Shown: positions 18,817-26,576 of the stretch, piece by piece
Numbering within the stretch: position 1 is the first letter of the stretch
Layout: each line of letters begins with the position of its first letter
Source of the DNA: Methylobacterium frigidaeris
Lineage (GTDB): Bacteria > Pseudomonadota > Alphaproteobacteria > Rhizobiales > Beijerinckiaceae
Length of the DNA: 58,939 nucleotides
Assembly: GCF_022179185.1 (NCBI RefSeq)
Contig: NZ_BPQJ01000041.1
Coordinates: forward strand, 1 to 58,939
Direction: 5' to 3'
Position numbers and translations under genes: made by a program
The notes under the pieces: generated by a model
What the model was told of the DNA's origin: nothing
Database searches by the model: none
Seen by the model: only the letters and a program-made list of their open reading frames with translations

Positions 18817-20106
18817 ATGCGCGACCAGCACCCCCTCACCCTCCTGCTGATCGGCTCCGGCGGGCGCGAGCATGCGCTCGCCTGGAAGCTGGCCCAGAGC
18901 CCGCTCTGCCGACGCCTGATGATCGCTCCCGGCAATCCCGGCACCGCCGCCCACGGCACCAACCTGTCCCTCGACGTGACCGACCACGCGGCGGTGATCG
19001 CCGCCTGCCGGCGCGAGGGCGTCGATTTCGTGGTGGTCGGCCCCGAGGCGCCGCTGGTGGCGGGCCTGGTCGATGCCCTGGCCGAGGCCGGCATCCGGGC
19101 CTTCGGACCGCGCGCCGCGGCGGCCCAGCTCGAGGGCTCGAAGGCGTTCACCAAGGAATTGTGCCGGGAATTCGCGATCCCGACCGCCGCCTTCGCGCGC
19201 TTCCGCGAGGTCGCGCCGGCGCTCGCCTACTTGCGAGCCGGCCGCGTCCCGGTGGTCGTCAAGGCGGACGGGCTCGCCGCCGGCAAGGGCGTCGTTGTGG
19301 CCGAGACCCTGGACCAGGCGGAGGCCGCGGTCGAGAGCATGCTCGGCGGGGGCTTGGGGGCCGCCGGTGCCGAGGTGGTGATCGAGGAATGCCTGGTCGG
19401 CGAGGAGGCGAGCCTGTTCGCCCTCTGCGACGGCACCCGCGCCGTGCTGCTCGGGACCGCCCAGGACCACAAGCGCGTCCATGACGGCGACAAGGGGCCG
19501 AATACCGGCGGCATGGGCGCCTATTCCCCCGCGCCGGTGCTGACCCCGGCGCTCGAGGCCGAGGTGATGGCGCGCATCATCCGCCCGACCCTCGACGGGA
19601 TGCGCACCCGCGGCACCCCCTTCTCGGGCATCCTCTATGCCGGGCTGATGCTGACCGCGGAGGGCCCGATGCTGATCGAGTACAACACCCGCTTCGGCGA
19701 CCCAGAATGCGAGGTGCTGATGCCGCGCCTCGCCTCGGACCTGGTGCCGCTGCTCACCGCCGCCGCCGAAGGCGATCTCTCGGGCGTGACGCCGGACTGG
19801 CGCGACGAGGTGGCGCTGACCGTCATCATGGCCGCCCCCGGCTATCCCGGCACCGTCGCCAAGGGCTCGGAGATCCGCGGGCTGTCCGAAGCCGAGGCCG
19901 CGGGCGCCCTGGTGTTCCAGGCCGGCACCAAGCGCGACGGCGACCGGCTCGTCGCCGATGGTGGCCGGGTGCTCGCCGTCACGGCGCTCGGCCGCGACGT
20001 GCGGGAGGCGCAAGCGAAGGCCTATGCCGCTCTCGACCGGATCGACTGGCCGGAAGGCTTCTGCCGCCGCGACATCGGCTGGCGCGCCGTGGCACGGGAG
20101 ACCTGA
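18817..20106 (+). CDS. purD: Phosphoribosylamine-glycine ligase
   Basis: PurD joins 5-phosphoribosylamine and glycine with ATP in purine synthesis. The 429-residue, ATP-grasp product opens with LLIGSGGREHALAWKL and carries VVVGPEAPLV, VVKADGLAAGKGVVV, DHKRVHDGDKGPNTGGMGAYSP, NTRFGDPECEVL and the C-terminal domain ending in EGFCRRDIGWRAV. Its start lies 154 bases from the divergent xseA start. A 17-base tandem duplication straddles its stop codon. Confidence 0.97.
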   Translation: MRDQHPLTLLLIGSGGREHALAWKLAQSPLCRRLMIAPGNPGTAAHGTNLSLDVTDHAAVIAACRREGVDFVVVGPEAPLVAGLVDALAEAGIRAFGPRAAAAQLEGSKAFTKELCREFAIPTAAFARFREVAPALAYLRAGRVPVVVKADGLAAGKGVVVAETLDQAEAAVESMLGGGLGAAGAEVVIEECLVGEEASLFALCDGTRAVLLGTAQDHKRVHDGDKGPNTGGMGAYSPAPVLTPALEAEVMARIIRPTLDGMRTRGTPFSGILYAGLMLTAEGPMLIEYNTRFGDPECEVLMPRLASDLVPLLTAAAEGDLSGVTPDWRDEVALTVIMAAPGYPGTVAKGSEIRGLSEAEAAGALVFQAGTKRDGDRLVADGGRVLAVTALGRDVREAQAKAYAALDRIDWPEGFCRRDIGWRAVARET

Positions 20107-20124
20107 GGGCACGGGAGACCTGAG
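20091..20124 (+). repeat. 17-base tandem duplication across the purD stop codon
   Basis: ggcacgggagacctgag occurs at 20091-20107 and again, without change, at 20108-20124. The first copy encodes the last residues and stop of purD. It is a recent duplication or a small insertion scar. Confidence 0.95.
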
Positions 20125-20190
20125 CCTTATCGTGCGTTAACCTCGGCTCGCCCGCGCCTCGGCGCGGGCCAAAACCGTGGGGAGCGCCCG

Positions 20191-21099
20191 ATGCCCGCCG
20201 ACCTGTTTCCCGGCTTCACGTCGCACTGGATCGACCTGCCCGACGGGCGCTTCTTCGCCCGGGCCGGCGGCCCGGAGGATGCGCCGCCCCTCGTGCTGCT
20301 GCACGGCTTTCCCCAGACCCATGCCTGCTGGCATAAGATCGCCCCAGCGCTCGCCCGCGCCCACCGGGTGATCTGCCTCGACCTCAAGGGCTACGGCTGG
20401 TCGGCGGCGCCGGCCGGGGATCCGGCGCACCAGGCCTATTCCAAGCGGCAGATGGGTCGGGAGGTGGTCGCCGTGATGGAGCGGCTGGGCCATGTCCGCT
20501 TCGGGCTGATCGGCCATGACCGCGGCGCCCGGGTCGGCTACCGCCTGGCCCTCGACGAGCCGGGCCGCATCGACCGCCTCGCCCTCCTCGACATCCTGCC
20601 GACGGTCTCGCAATGGCGGAAGATGGACCGGGAGCCCGGGGCCTACCCGCATTGGCGCTTCCTGGCGCAGGAGCCGCCGATTCCCGAGCATGAGATCGGC
20701 AAGGCTCCGATCCCGTACTACGAGGACCTGCTGCGGCTCTGGACCGGCGACGGCACCCTCGACGCCTTCTCCCCCGGCGCCCTCGACCTCTACCGCCAGA
20801 GCTGGAACGTGCCCGAGCGCATCCACGCGAGTTGCGAGGATTACCGCGCCGGGGCCGGTCCCGACCGGACCGCCGACGAGGCCGACATCGCCGAGGGCCG
20901 CCGCCTCGCCGGCCCGGTCCTGGTGCTGGTCGCCGACCGCTTCGTCGGCCGCGACGGGCTCGATCCGGTGCGGCAGGCCTGGACCGGCACCTTCGCGTCG
21001 GACGCCACCACCTTCGAGATCGTCGCCTCGGGCCATTTCGTGGCCGAGGAGAACCCGGGAGCGACGCTCTCTTTGCTGGAACGCTTCCTCACCTCCTGA
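20191..21099 (+). CDS. Alpha/beta hydrolase, haloacetate (fluoroacetate) dehalogenase type
   Basis: A 302-residue alpha/beta hydrolase. The HGFPQTHACWH oxyanion region is at 39-48. The nucleophile elbow reads GHDRGARVGYR with D110, and the acid is probably D134 in LLDIL. The late GHFVAEENP supplies the catalytic His at about 282. R111 and R114 after the nucleophile, the HW pair at 154-155 and the EDYRAGA segment are, from memory, hallmarks of fluoroacetate dehalogenases such as RPA1163. It would hydrolyse haloacetates to glycolate. An ordinary epoxide hydrolase is less likely. The start ATG has GGGGAG upstream. It lies alone between purD and rarD. Confidence 0.85.
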   Translation: MPADLFPGFTSHWIDLPDGRFFARAGGPEDAPPLVLLHGFPQTHACWHKIAPALARAHRVICLDLKGYGWSAAPAGDPAHQAYSKRQMGREVVAVMERLGHVRFGLIGHDRGARVGYRLALDEPGRIDRLALLDILPTVSQWRKMDREPGAYPHWRFLAQEPPIPEHEIGKAPIPYYEDLLRLWTGDGTLDAFSPGALDLYRQSWNVPERIHASCEDYRAGAGPDRTADEADIAEGRRLAGPVLVLVADRFVGRDGLDPVRQAWTGTFASDATTFEIVASGHFVAEENPGATLSLLERFLTS

Positions 21100-21227
21100 T
21101 CTCGGGCCGCCTGACCCAGCGACAGACCCGCGCGGAGCGGGTGACCGCTCCCCGCCCCGGACCGTAGCCGGGGCGCCGCGCCTGCGGCACAACCCCGGCG
21201 GGCGCGCGCCGCCCGGGGGAAACATCC

Positions 21228-22103
21228 GTGGGTCTGATCTACGCGCTCGGCGCCTTCCTGAGCTGGGGCCTCGTCGTCCCGGTTCACTTCCGCCTGCTCG
21301 ACGGAGTGCCGGCCTGGGGCATCCTCGCCCACCGCATCGTCTGGTCGAGCCTGTTCATCGCGCTGCTGCTTCTCGCCCTGGGCCTGATGCGCCGGGCACC
21401 CCGGTTCACGCTGCAGCGCCGCCACGCCTTCCTGCTGCTCTCCGCGCTCATCATCGCGGGCAACTGGTCGCTCTACCTGTGGGCGGTGCAGAACGGGCGA
21501 ATGCTGGAGGCCAGCCTCGGCTACTTCATCAACCCGCTCGTCAACGTCGCCCTCGGCGCCCTGGTCCTGCGCGAGAGCTTGCGTCCGCTCCAGCTCGCGG
21601 CGGTAGCGCTCGCGGCGGTCGGCGTGGTCGCGGCGGTGGCGGCGGCCGGCACCCTGCCCTGGATCGCGCTGGCGCTCGCGGTCAGCTTCGCGGTCTACGG
21701 CCTGATCCGCAAGCTGGTGCCGATCGACCCGATCCTGGGCCTCGGCGCCGAGACCTTCGCGCTCCTGCCGATCGCGCTGGCCTATCTCGCGGTCGCGCCG
21801 ACGCCGCCCGGCCAGGGCACCCGGCAGTGGCTGTTGCTGATGCTCACCGGCGTCACCACCGCAGTGCCGCTGATGTGGTTCGCCGCCGCCGCGTCCCGCC
21901 TCAAGCTCTCGACGATCGGCCTGCTGCAATACATCGCCCCGTCCTGCCTGCTGGGCTTGAGCGTGCTCGTCTACGGCGAGGCGCTGCCGCCCTCCCGGGC
22001 CCTGGTCTTCGGGCTGATCTGGGCCGGGCTGGCGCTCTACGCCCTCGACGCGGCGCGGCCGCGCCCCGTGGTGGCGCGGGCCCCCGGGGATTGCACAGGC
22101 TGA
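21228..22103 (+). CDS. rarD: EamA-family transporter RarD
   Basis: A 291-residue integral membrane protein with about ten hydrophobic helices in two EamA-type repeats. Phrases such as GAFLSWGLVVPVHFRLL, AHRIVWSSLF, NWSLYLWAVQNGRMLEASLGYFINPL and TAVPLMWFAAAASRL are characteristic of RarD, once linked to chloramphenicol sensitivity and otherwise of uncertain substrate. The start is a GTG at 21228. Neighbours give no clue to its cargo. Confidence 0.93.
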   Translation: MGLIYALGAFLSWGLVVPVHFRLLDGVPAWGILAHRIVWSSLFIALLLLALGLMRRAPRFTLQRRHAFLLLSALIIAGNWSLYLWAVQNGRMLEASLGYFINPLVNVALGALVLRESLRPLQLAAVALAAVGVVAAVAAAGTLPWIALALAVSFAVYGLIRKLVPIDPILGLGAETFALLPIALAYLAVAPTPPGQGTRQWLLLMLTGVTTAVPLMWFAAAASRLKLSTIGLLQYIAPSCLLGLSVLVYGEALPPSRALVFGLIWAGLALYALDAARPRPVVARAPGDCTG

Positions 22104-22189
22104 CGCAAGCTCCACCGGTCAAGCTTCCCCTGTCCAACCATAATCGCCGGGCTCTCTCGCCTCACGCGACGAATCGGCGGGGGCCCACC

Positions 22190-22312
22190 ATGATCCTGGA
22201 CGAGGTGAAGACGAGGGACGAGGCTGGGCCGCACCCGATCTGGCTGGTGCTCGGTCCCTGGGCGGTGTTCGCCGTGGTGGTGGGGGGCTTCCTGGCGCGC
22301 TGGCTGCCGTGA
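22190..22312 (+). CDS. Very small single-span membrane protein
   Basis: An ATG at 22190 opens a 40-residue frame. The first ~15 residues are charged (ILDEVKTRDEAGPHP), followed by one hydrophobic segment, about residues 18-38, ending in RWLP. This N-in or N-out single helix with a charged head is a common form for small membrane proteins. A clear Shine-Dalgarno is not seen beyond GGGGG about four bases upstream, so confidence is moderate. Function unknown. Confidence 0.55.
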   Translation: MILDEVKTRDEAGPHPIWLVLGPWAVFAVVVGGFLARWLP

Positions 22313-22331
22313 TCCGAAATCCTCGGGACGA

Positions 22332-22409
22332 GACCTGACGTCCGTGTTTCTCCGTGTCATCCCGGACTCCGCTGCGCGGGCCCGGAATGATGATGGAGCG
22401 TGTCAGGTC
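22332..22409. repeat. REP-like palindromic element
   Basis: GACCTGAC (22332-22339) and GTCAGGTC (22402-22409) bracket ~62 bases that pair again internally through TCATCCCGG and CCGGAATGA. The whole folds as one long imperfect stem, typical of short palindromic intergenic elements in Rhizobiales. It lies between the small membrane gene and the convergent SDR gene. Confidence 0.5.
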
Positions 22410-22434
22410 CGTCGAGAGTCTCGCTGGACCTCGA

Positions 22435-23202
22435 TCACGTCAGCATCTGCAGGTCACCATCCACCGCCAATGCCTGGCCCGAGATGGTCTTGCCCCGCTC
22501 GGAGGCCAGGAAGAGGATCTGATCCGCGATCTGGCGAGCGGTGACGTAGTCCTTGATCGAGGCCGCGGCGAAGGCCGCCTGCTCCATCTCGGAGAAGCTG
22601 ATCCCGCGCTGCTGCGCCTTGGCCTCCAGCACCCGGCGCTGGCGGTCACCGGCGACGATGCCGGGCAGCACCGCGTTGACCCGGACACCGTCGGGCCCGA
22701 GCTCCCGCGACAGCGACTTCGTGAAGCCGATCACCGCCCACTTCGCCGCCGCGTAGGGCGTGCGCAGCGGGAAGCCGAAGCGGCCGGCCACCGAGGACAG
22801 GTTGACGATCGACGGGTTGGCGCTGGCCCGCAGGAGCGGCACCGCCAGGCGCACGCAGTTGAACTGCCCGGTGATGCAGATGTCGAGGGTGCGGTCCCAA
22901 TCCTCCGGGTTGATCTCCTCGACGCGCCCGGTCGGCCCGGCGATGCCCGCATTGTTGACCAGGCAATCGAGCCCGCCGAGCGCTCGTTCCGCCTCCGCGA
23001 ACAGGCGGGCGACGTCGCCGCGCGAGGCCACGTCGGCATAGGTGCCGGTGATGCCGGGGGGCAGCGCTGCCAGGGCGTCGCGGTCGACGTCGCAGACATG
23101 AACCCTCGCCCCCTCCTCCACGAAGGCCTGCGCCACTTCGAGCCCGATGCCGCCGGCCCCCGCGGTGACCAGCACCTTCAGGCCGCCCAGTCCCATCTCC
23201 AT
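22435..23202 (-). CDS. SDR-family oxidoreductase
   Basis: A 255-residue classical short-chain dehydrogenase. The NAD-binding loop is TAGAGGIGLEVA near 14-25, the acidic CDVD near 38-41 suggests NAD(H) preference, and the structural NNAG, the Ser in NLSSVAG, and the YAAAK catalytic pair are all present. It ends in an SDR-type SGQALAVDG. It lies 15 bases after the GntR gene in the same direction and faces away from the ABC transporter operon. It probably oxidises or reduces a hydroxy/keto intermediate of the same pathway; the substrate is not known. Confidence 0.92.
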   Translation of the reverse strand: MEMGLGGLKVLVTAGAGGIGLEVAQAFVEEGARVHVCDVDRDALAALPPGITGTYADVASRGDVARLFAEAERALGGLDCLVNNAGIAGPTGRVEEINPEDWDRTLDICITGQFNCVRLAVPLLRASANPSIVNLSSVAGRFGFPLRTPYAAAKWAVIGFTKSLSRELGPDGVRVNAVLPGIVAGDRQRRVLEAKAQQRGISFSEMEQAAFAAASIKDYVTARQIADQILFLASERGKTISGQALAVDGDLQMLT

Positions 23203-23217
23203 GGTCTTCCTCCTTGT

Positions 23218-23946
23218 CTAGGGCGCGAGGCGCCCGGTCGTCTCGATGAAGGCGGCGCTGCCGGCGATGTCCGCGGCGAGTGCCGTGCGGGCGCCCTCCG
23301 CATCGCCGACGCTCAGCGCCGCCACGAGGTCGGCGTGGTGCGCCTCGGCCCCGCCCTCGGCGAGGCGGCGGGGCGAGGAGCGCATGTCGAGGTTGAGCAC
23401 CGGGCCGATTCGCAGCCACAGGCCCTCGATGATCGCGATGAGCGAGGGCAGGCCGGCGGCCTCATAGACCGCGAAATGCAGGTCGCGATTGGCCCGCATC
23501 GCCCGCTCCAGGTCGGGCTCGGGCGCCCGCACCTCGTGCCGGAACGCCTCGTCGTGCTCCCGGATCGCCGTGAGGTCGCGAGGGCCGACGATTCGCGCGG
23601 CCTCCGCCGCCGCGAAGCCCTCGACGGCGATGCGCACCCGGGTCAGCTCACGGAACTTCCCGAGCGTGATGACCGGCACCCGGACCGCCCGGTTCGGCAG
23701 CACCTCCAGGGCCTCGTCGGCGACGAGCCGCGACACCGCCTCCCGCGCCGGCATCATCGAGGTGCCGAGCCGCTCGGCGACAGTGCGCAGGGACAGCCGC
23801 TCCCCGGGCGCCAGCTCGCCGGCGATCAGCAGGTCGCGCAGGGCGTCGTAGACCTGGGTGCCGAGGGTGATCCGCGCCAGCGGCGCGACGCCGTCCGGGT
23901 CGGGGCGCTCGCGCGCCTCCCCTCCATGCAAGTCCCGCCTTTCCAA
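23218..23946 (-). CDS. GntR-family transcriptional regulator (FadR/FCD type)
   Basis: A repressor-type protein with an N-terminal winged helix (LGTQVYDALRDLLIAGELAPGERLS, TSMMPAREAVSRLVADEALE) and a C-terminal FCD ligand domain with helix-borne metal ligands (D/H in DLHFAVYEAAG, later HHADLVAAL). I chose the TTG at 23946 because GGGGGGAGG lies six bases upstream; a longer frame from 24042 would run across the operator. The product is 242 residues. It is divergent from the ABC operon at 24095 and close upstream of the SDR gene, so it probably controls both in response to the pathway substrate. Confidence 0.88.
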   Translation of the reverse strand: MERRDLHGGEARERPDPDGVAPLARITLGTQVYDALRDLLIAGELAPGERLSLRTVAERLGTSMMPAREAVSRLVADEALEVLPNRAVRVPVITLGKFRELTRVRIAVEGFAAAEAARIVGPRDLTAIREHDEAFRHEVRAPEPDLERAMRANRDLHFAVYEAAGLPSLIAIIEGLWLRIGPVLNLDMRSSPRRLAEGGAEAHHADLVAALSVGDAEGARTALAADIAGSAAFIETTGRLAP

Positions 23947-24033
23947 GCGGACCTCCCCCCCTGCGTTCCCCCTATGGCGCGGACGGACGGTTTGGACCGT
24001 CTCGACAGGCGCGCCGTTTGATGCCAGCCTAAG

Positions 24034-24049
24034 TGTGATCACAGATCAC
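24034..24049. promoter_or_regulatory. Palindromic operator between GntR gene and ABC operon
   Basis: TGTGATCACA (24034-24043) is a perfect palindrome, overlapped by a second inverted repeat GTGATC-aca-GATCAC (24035-24049). It lies 46 bases before the ATG of the binding-protein gene and 88 bases from the GntR start. It is the natural candidate for the GntR binding site; a CRP-like site is the alternative. Confidence 0.5.
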
Positions 24050-24094
24050 GGCAACCCGAACGACCGTGATGCGATCTCGGGCAGGACACGCACC

Positions 24095-25360
24095 ATGACG
24101 CAGGGCTTCACCCCCAAGCGCCACTTGATCACGCGCCGCCGCCTCGTGCAGGGCGGCCTCGCAGCCGGCACCGCGCTCGCGATGCCGGGCCTCGTGCGGG
24201 CGCAAGGCGCACAGCCGATCCGCGTCGGCCATCTCACGCCGCGCACCGGCTTCCTCGGGCCGCTCGGCGAATACGCCGTGATGGCCGCCCAGCTGGCCGT
24301 CGAGGAGATCAACGCCGCCGGCGGCATCAATGGCCGCAAGGTCGAGCTCCTGACCGAGGATTCGGTCAACCCGCAGACCGCGTCGGGCAAGGCCGAGCGC
24401 TACATCGAGCGCGACAAGGTCTCGGCGATCGTCGGCGAGATCTCTTCCGCCTCGGCGCTCGCCATCGGCCAGGTGGCGCAGCGCGGCAAGACGATCTTCC
24501 TCAATACCGGCGCCAATTCGGACGCGCTGCGCGGGCAGGATTGCAAGCGCTACATGTTCCACGTCGAGGGCGCCAACTCGATGTATGTCAAGGCGGTCGG
24601 CCGCTCGCTGACCGAGCAGGGCCTCGTCAAGGGCAAGCGCTGGTACTCGCTGACCGCCGATTACGCCTTCGGCCACGACCTCCTGCGCGTCGCCAAGGTG
24701 TTCATGCAGGGCAACGGCGGCACCTTCGCGGCCGACGAGCTGGTGCCGACAGACGCCACCGACTTCTCCGCCTACCTGATCAAGATCCGGCAGGCGAAGC
24801 CCGACCTCGTGATCTCGAACCTCGCCGGCAACCAGATCACCAACTTCCTCAAGCAATACGCCGAGTACGGCCTGCCCTTCCCGGTCGCCGGCTTCGGCTT
24901 CGACACCGCGCTCGCCTGGGGTGCCGGGCCCGGCAACTTCGCCGGTACCTGGCCGTGCCTGTGGCACCACAAGGTCGACACGCCCTCCGCCAAGGCCTTC
25001 GTCGCCGCCTTCGTCAAGAAATACGGCAAGCCGCCGGAGAACCAGGCCTGGGGCGACTACAACGCGGTCAAGATCGTCGCCAAGGCGATGGCCGACACCC
25101 AGTCGACCGAGGGGCCGAAGCTGGTCGAATACCTCGAGAGCGGCGCGAAGTTCGACGTGCAGAAGCCCCGCCCGGGCTATTTCCGCGCCCGCGACCACCA
25201 GTTCATCAGCGAGATGTACGCGATCACGGCGCTCCCCGCCGACAAGGTCAAGGACAAGTGGGACCTGTTCACCTCGACCCCGGCGATCCCCGGCCCGAAC
25301 GAGGACATGGAGGTGCTGGCGCCGACGGCGGAGGAGGCGGCGTGCAGGATGGAGGGGTAG
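24095..25360 (+). CDS. ABC transporter substrate-binding protein, branched-chain amino acid type
   Basis: A 421-residue periplasmic type I binding protein of the Leu/Ile/Val (Peripla_BP_6) family. The ATG at 24095 is followed by ITRRRLVQGGLAAG, an export signal with a double-Arg motif (probably Tat), and a cut near VRAQG. The mature start IRVGHLTPRTGFLGPLGEY and AVEEINAAGGINGRKVEL are typical. Such proteins also bind amides, aromatic acids and short-chain acids, so the ligand need not be an amino acid. It is followed after a 337-base repeat-rich gap by the permease genes and then by dehydrogenase and BKACE genes, tying uptake to catabolism. Confidence 0.93.
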   Translation: MTQGFTPKRHLITRRRLVQGGLAAGTALAMPGLVRAQGAQPIRVGHLTPRTGFLGPLGEYAVMAAQLAVEEINAAGGINGRKVELLTEDSVNPQTASGKAERYIERDKVSAIVGEISSASALAIGQVAQRGKTIFLNTGANSDALRGQDCKRYMFHVEGANSMYVKAVGRSLTEQGLVKGKRWYSLTADYAFGHDLLRVAKVFMQGNGGTFAADELVPTDATDFSAYLIKIRQAKPDLVISNLAGNQITNFLKQYAEYGLPFPVAGFGFDTALAWGAGPGNFAGTWPCLWHHKVDTPSAKAFVAAFVKKYGKPPENQAWGDYNAVKIVAKAMADTQSTEGPKLVEYLESGAKFDVQKPRPGYFRARDHQFISEMYAITALPADKVKDKWDLFTSTPAIPGPNEDMEVLAPTAEEAACRMEG

Positions 25361-25430
25361 GGGGCCAGCCGCCCGCACCGTGAGCCGCGTCTCCCGATCG
25401 AGGGGAGTAGCAACGGTTCGAGCGCATCCC

Positions 25431-25623
25431 TCCTCTCCCCGCTGGCGGGGAGAGGGCTCCGGCGACCTTGTGGTCGACGGAGCTGGCGGAGGCGTAGCCG
25501 GAGCGAGGGTTGAGGGGGTCTCGGCGTGTGACTCCTCCGAAAAACACCTCCTCATCCTCGCCCTGCGGGGCTTGCCGAACCCTCTGCACGAGGGTTCGGC
25601 CCTCTCCACCCGCGGGGAGAGGA
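25431..25623. repeat. Inverted pair of palindromic repeats inside the ABC operon (BIME-like)
   Basis: The 337-base gap 25361-25697 holds no gene. A left unit begins with the 10-pair hairpin CTCTCCCCGC-tg-GCGGGGAGAG (25433-25454). A right unit, inverted, ends with a related CTCTCC...GGGGAGAGG block (25601-25622) and contains the 11-pair hairpin GCCGAACCCTC / GAGGGTTCGGC (25574-25600). Lying just after the binding-protein gene, these hairpins could protect its mRNA and raise its level over the permeases, as REP elements do in malE-malF. Confidence 0.65.
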
Positions 25624-25697
25624 CAAGCCCGCGCTCCATCCTGACTCACGCAGCAATATTCCGATGAATTCGACGTCGTTCGACAGGAACTGACCCC

Positions 25698-26576
25698 GTG
25701 CTCCTCCTCACCCTCGCCGTCGAGCAGGTCGTCAACGGCCTGTTCCTGGGCGCGATCTACCTGCTGATCGCGCTCGGCCTGTCGCTGATCTTCAGCTTAG
25801 GGGGCATCGTCAACCTGGCCCACGGCGCGTTCTACGCGATCGGCGCCTACCTGACGATCGTGCTCTCCCCCGCCCTCGGCTTCGGCGGCTCGCTCCTCGT
25901 CGCGCCTTTCCTCGTCGCGGTGATCGGTCTCGCGGTCGAGCGGTTCCTCTTCCGCCGCTTCTACCGCGCCGACCCGATCCTCTCGCTGCTCCTCACCTTC
26001 GGCCTCGCGATGGTGGCGGAGCAGGCCCTGCGGATGATCTTCGGCGCGCCGCCCCTGCCCTACTCGATTCCGCAGGCCCTGCGCGGGCAGATCTTCGTCG
26101 GCGATTTCGTGCTGTCGCGCTACCGGCTCACCATCCTGGCGGCGGTGGTCGTGGCGGTGGCCTGCGTCTGGTTCCTGCTCCAGCGCACCACCTTCGGGCG
26201 CGTGGTCCGGGCCGGGGTCCAGAACCCCGACATGGTCGCGGCCCTCGGCATCTCGCTCAAGCCCTACATGGCGACCGTCGTGGGCCTCAGCGTCGGCCTC
26301 GCGGCGCTCGCCGGGGTGATGCTGGCGCCGATCTCCGGCGTCCACCCGGCGATGGGCGCGGAAGTGCTCACCGGCGCCTTCGTGGTGGTGGTGATCGGCG
26401 GGCTGGGCTCGTTCTGGGGCGTGGTGCTCGCCGCCCTCATCGTCGGGGTCGTCCGCGGCCTGATGGTGCTGGTCTATCCCGGCTTCGCCGAGGCCGCGAT
26501 CTACGCCCTGATGGCTGTCATCCTGCTCGTCCGGCCTCGCGGCCTCCTCGGCGAGCGCATCCTGCGGTTCGAGTGA
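25698..26576 (+). CDS. ABC transporter permease LivH type
   Basis: A 292-residue inner-membrane permease with about eight helices. The N-terminal VVNGLFLGAIYLLIALGLSL and GGIVNLAHGAFYAIGAYL are the signature of LivH-type subunits, and GAFVVVVIGGLGSFWGVVLAA carries the conserved cytoplasmic loop that contacts the ATPase. The start is a GTG at 25698. Its stop overlaps the start of the next gene. It forms the membrane channel together with the LivM part of the fused neighbour. Confidence 0.94.
   Translation: MLLLTLAVEQVVNGLFLGAIYLLIALGLSLIFSLGGIVNLAHGAFYAIGAYLTIVLSPALGFGGSLLVAPFLVAVIGLAVERFLFRRFYRADPILSLLLTFGLAMVAEQALRMIFGAPPLPYSIPQALRGQIFVGDFVLSRYRLTILAAVVVAVACVWFLLQRTTFGRVVRAGVQNPDMVAALGISLKPYMATVVGLSVGLAALAGVMLAPISGVHPAMGAEVLTGAFVVVVIGGLGSFWGVVLAALIVGVVRGLMVLVYPGFAEAAIYALMAVILLVRPRGLLGERILRFE

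Noticed and set aside
17038..20112. A 1,024-codon minus-strand open frame across xseA and purD
   Set aside because: It runs in the wrong frame of xseA and antisense to purD, with Arg/Gly/Pro-rich composition and no domain.
25431..25623. CRISPR array
   Set aside because: The repeats here are palindromic, differ in length and come as an inverted pair, without regular spacers. No cas gene is in the window.
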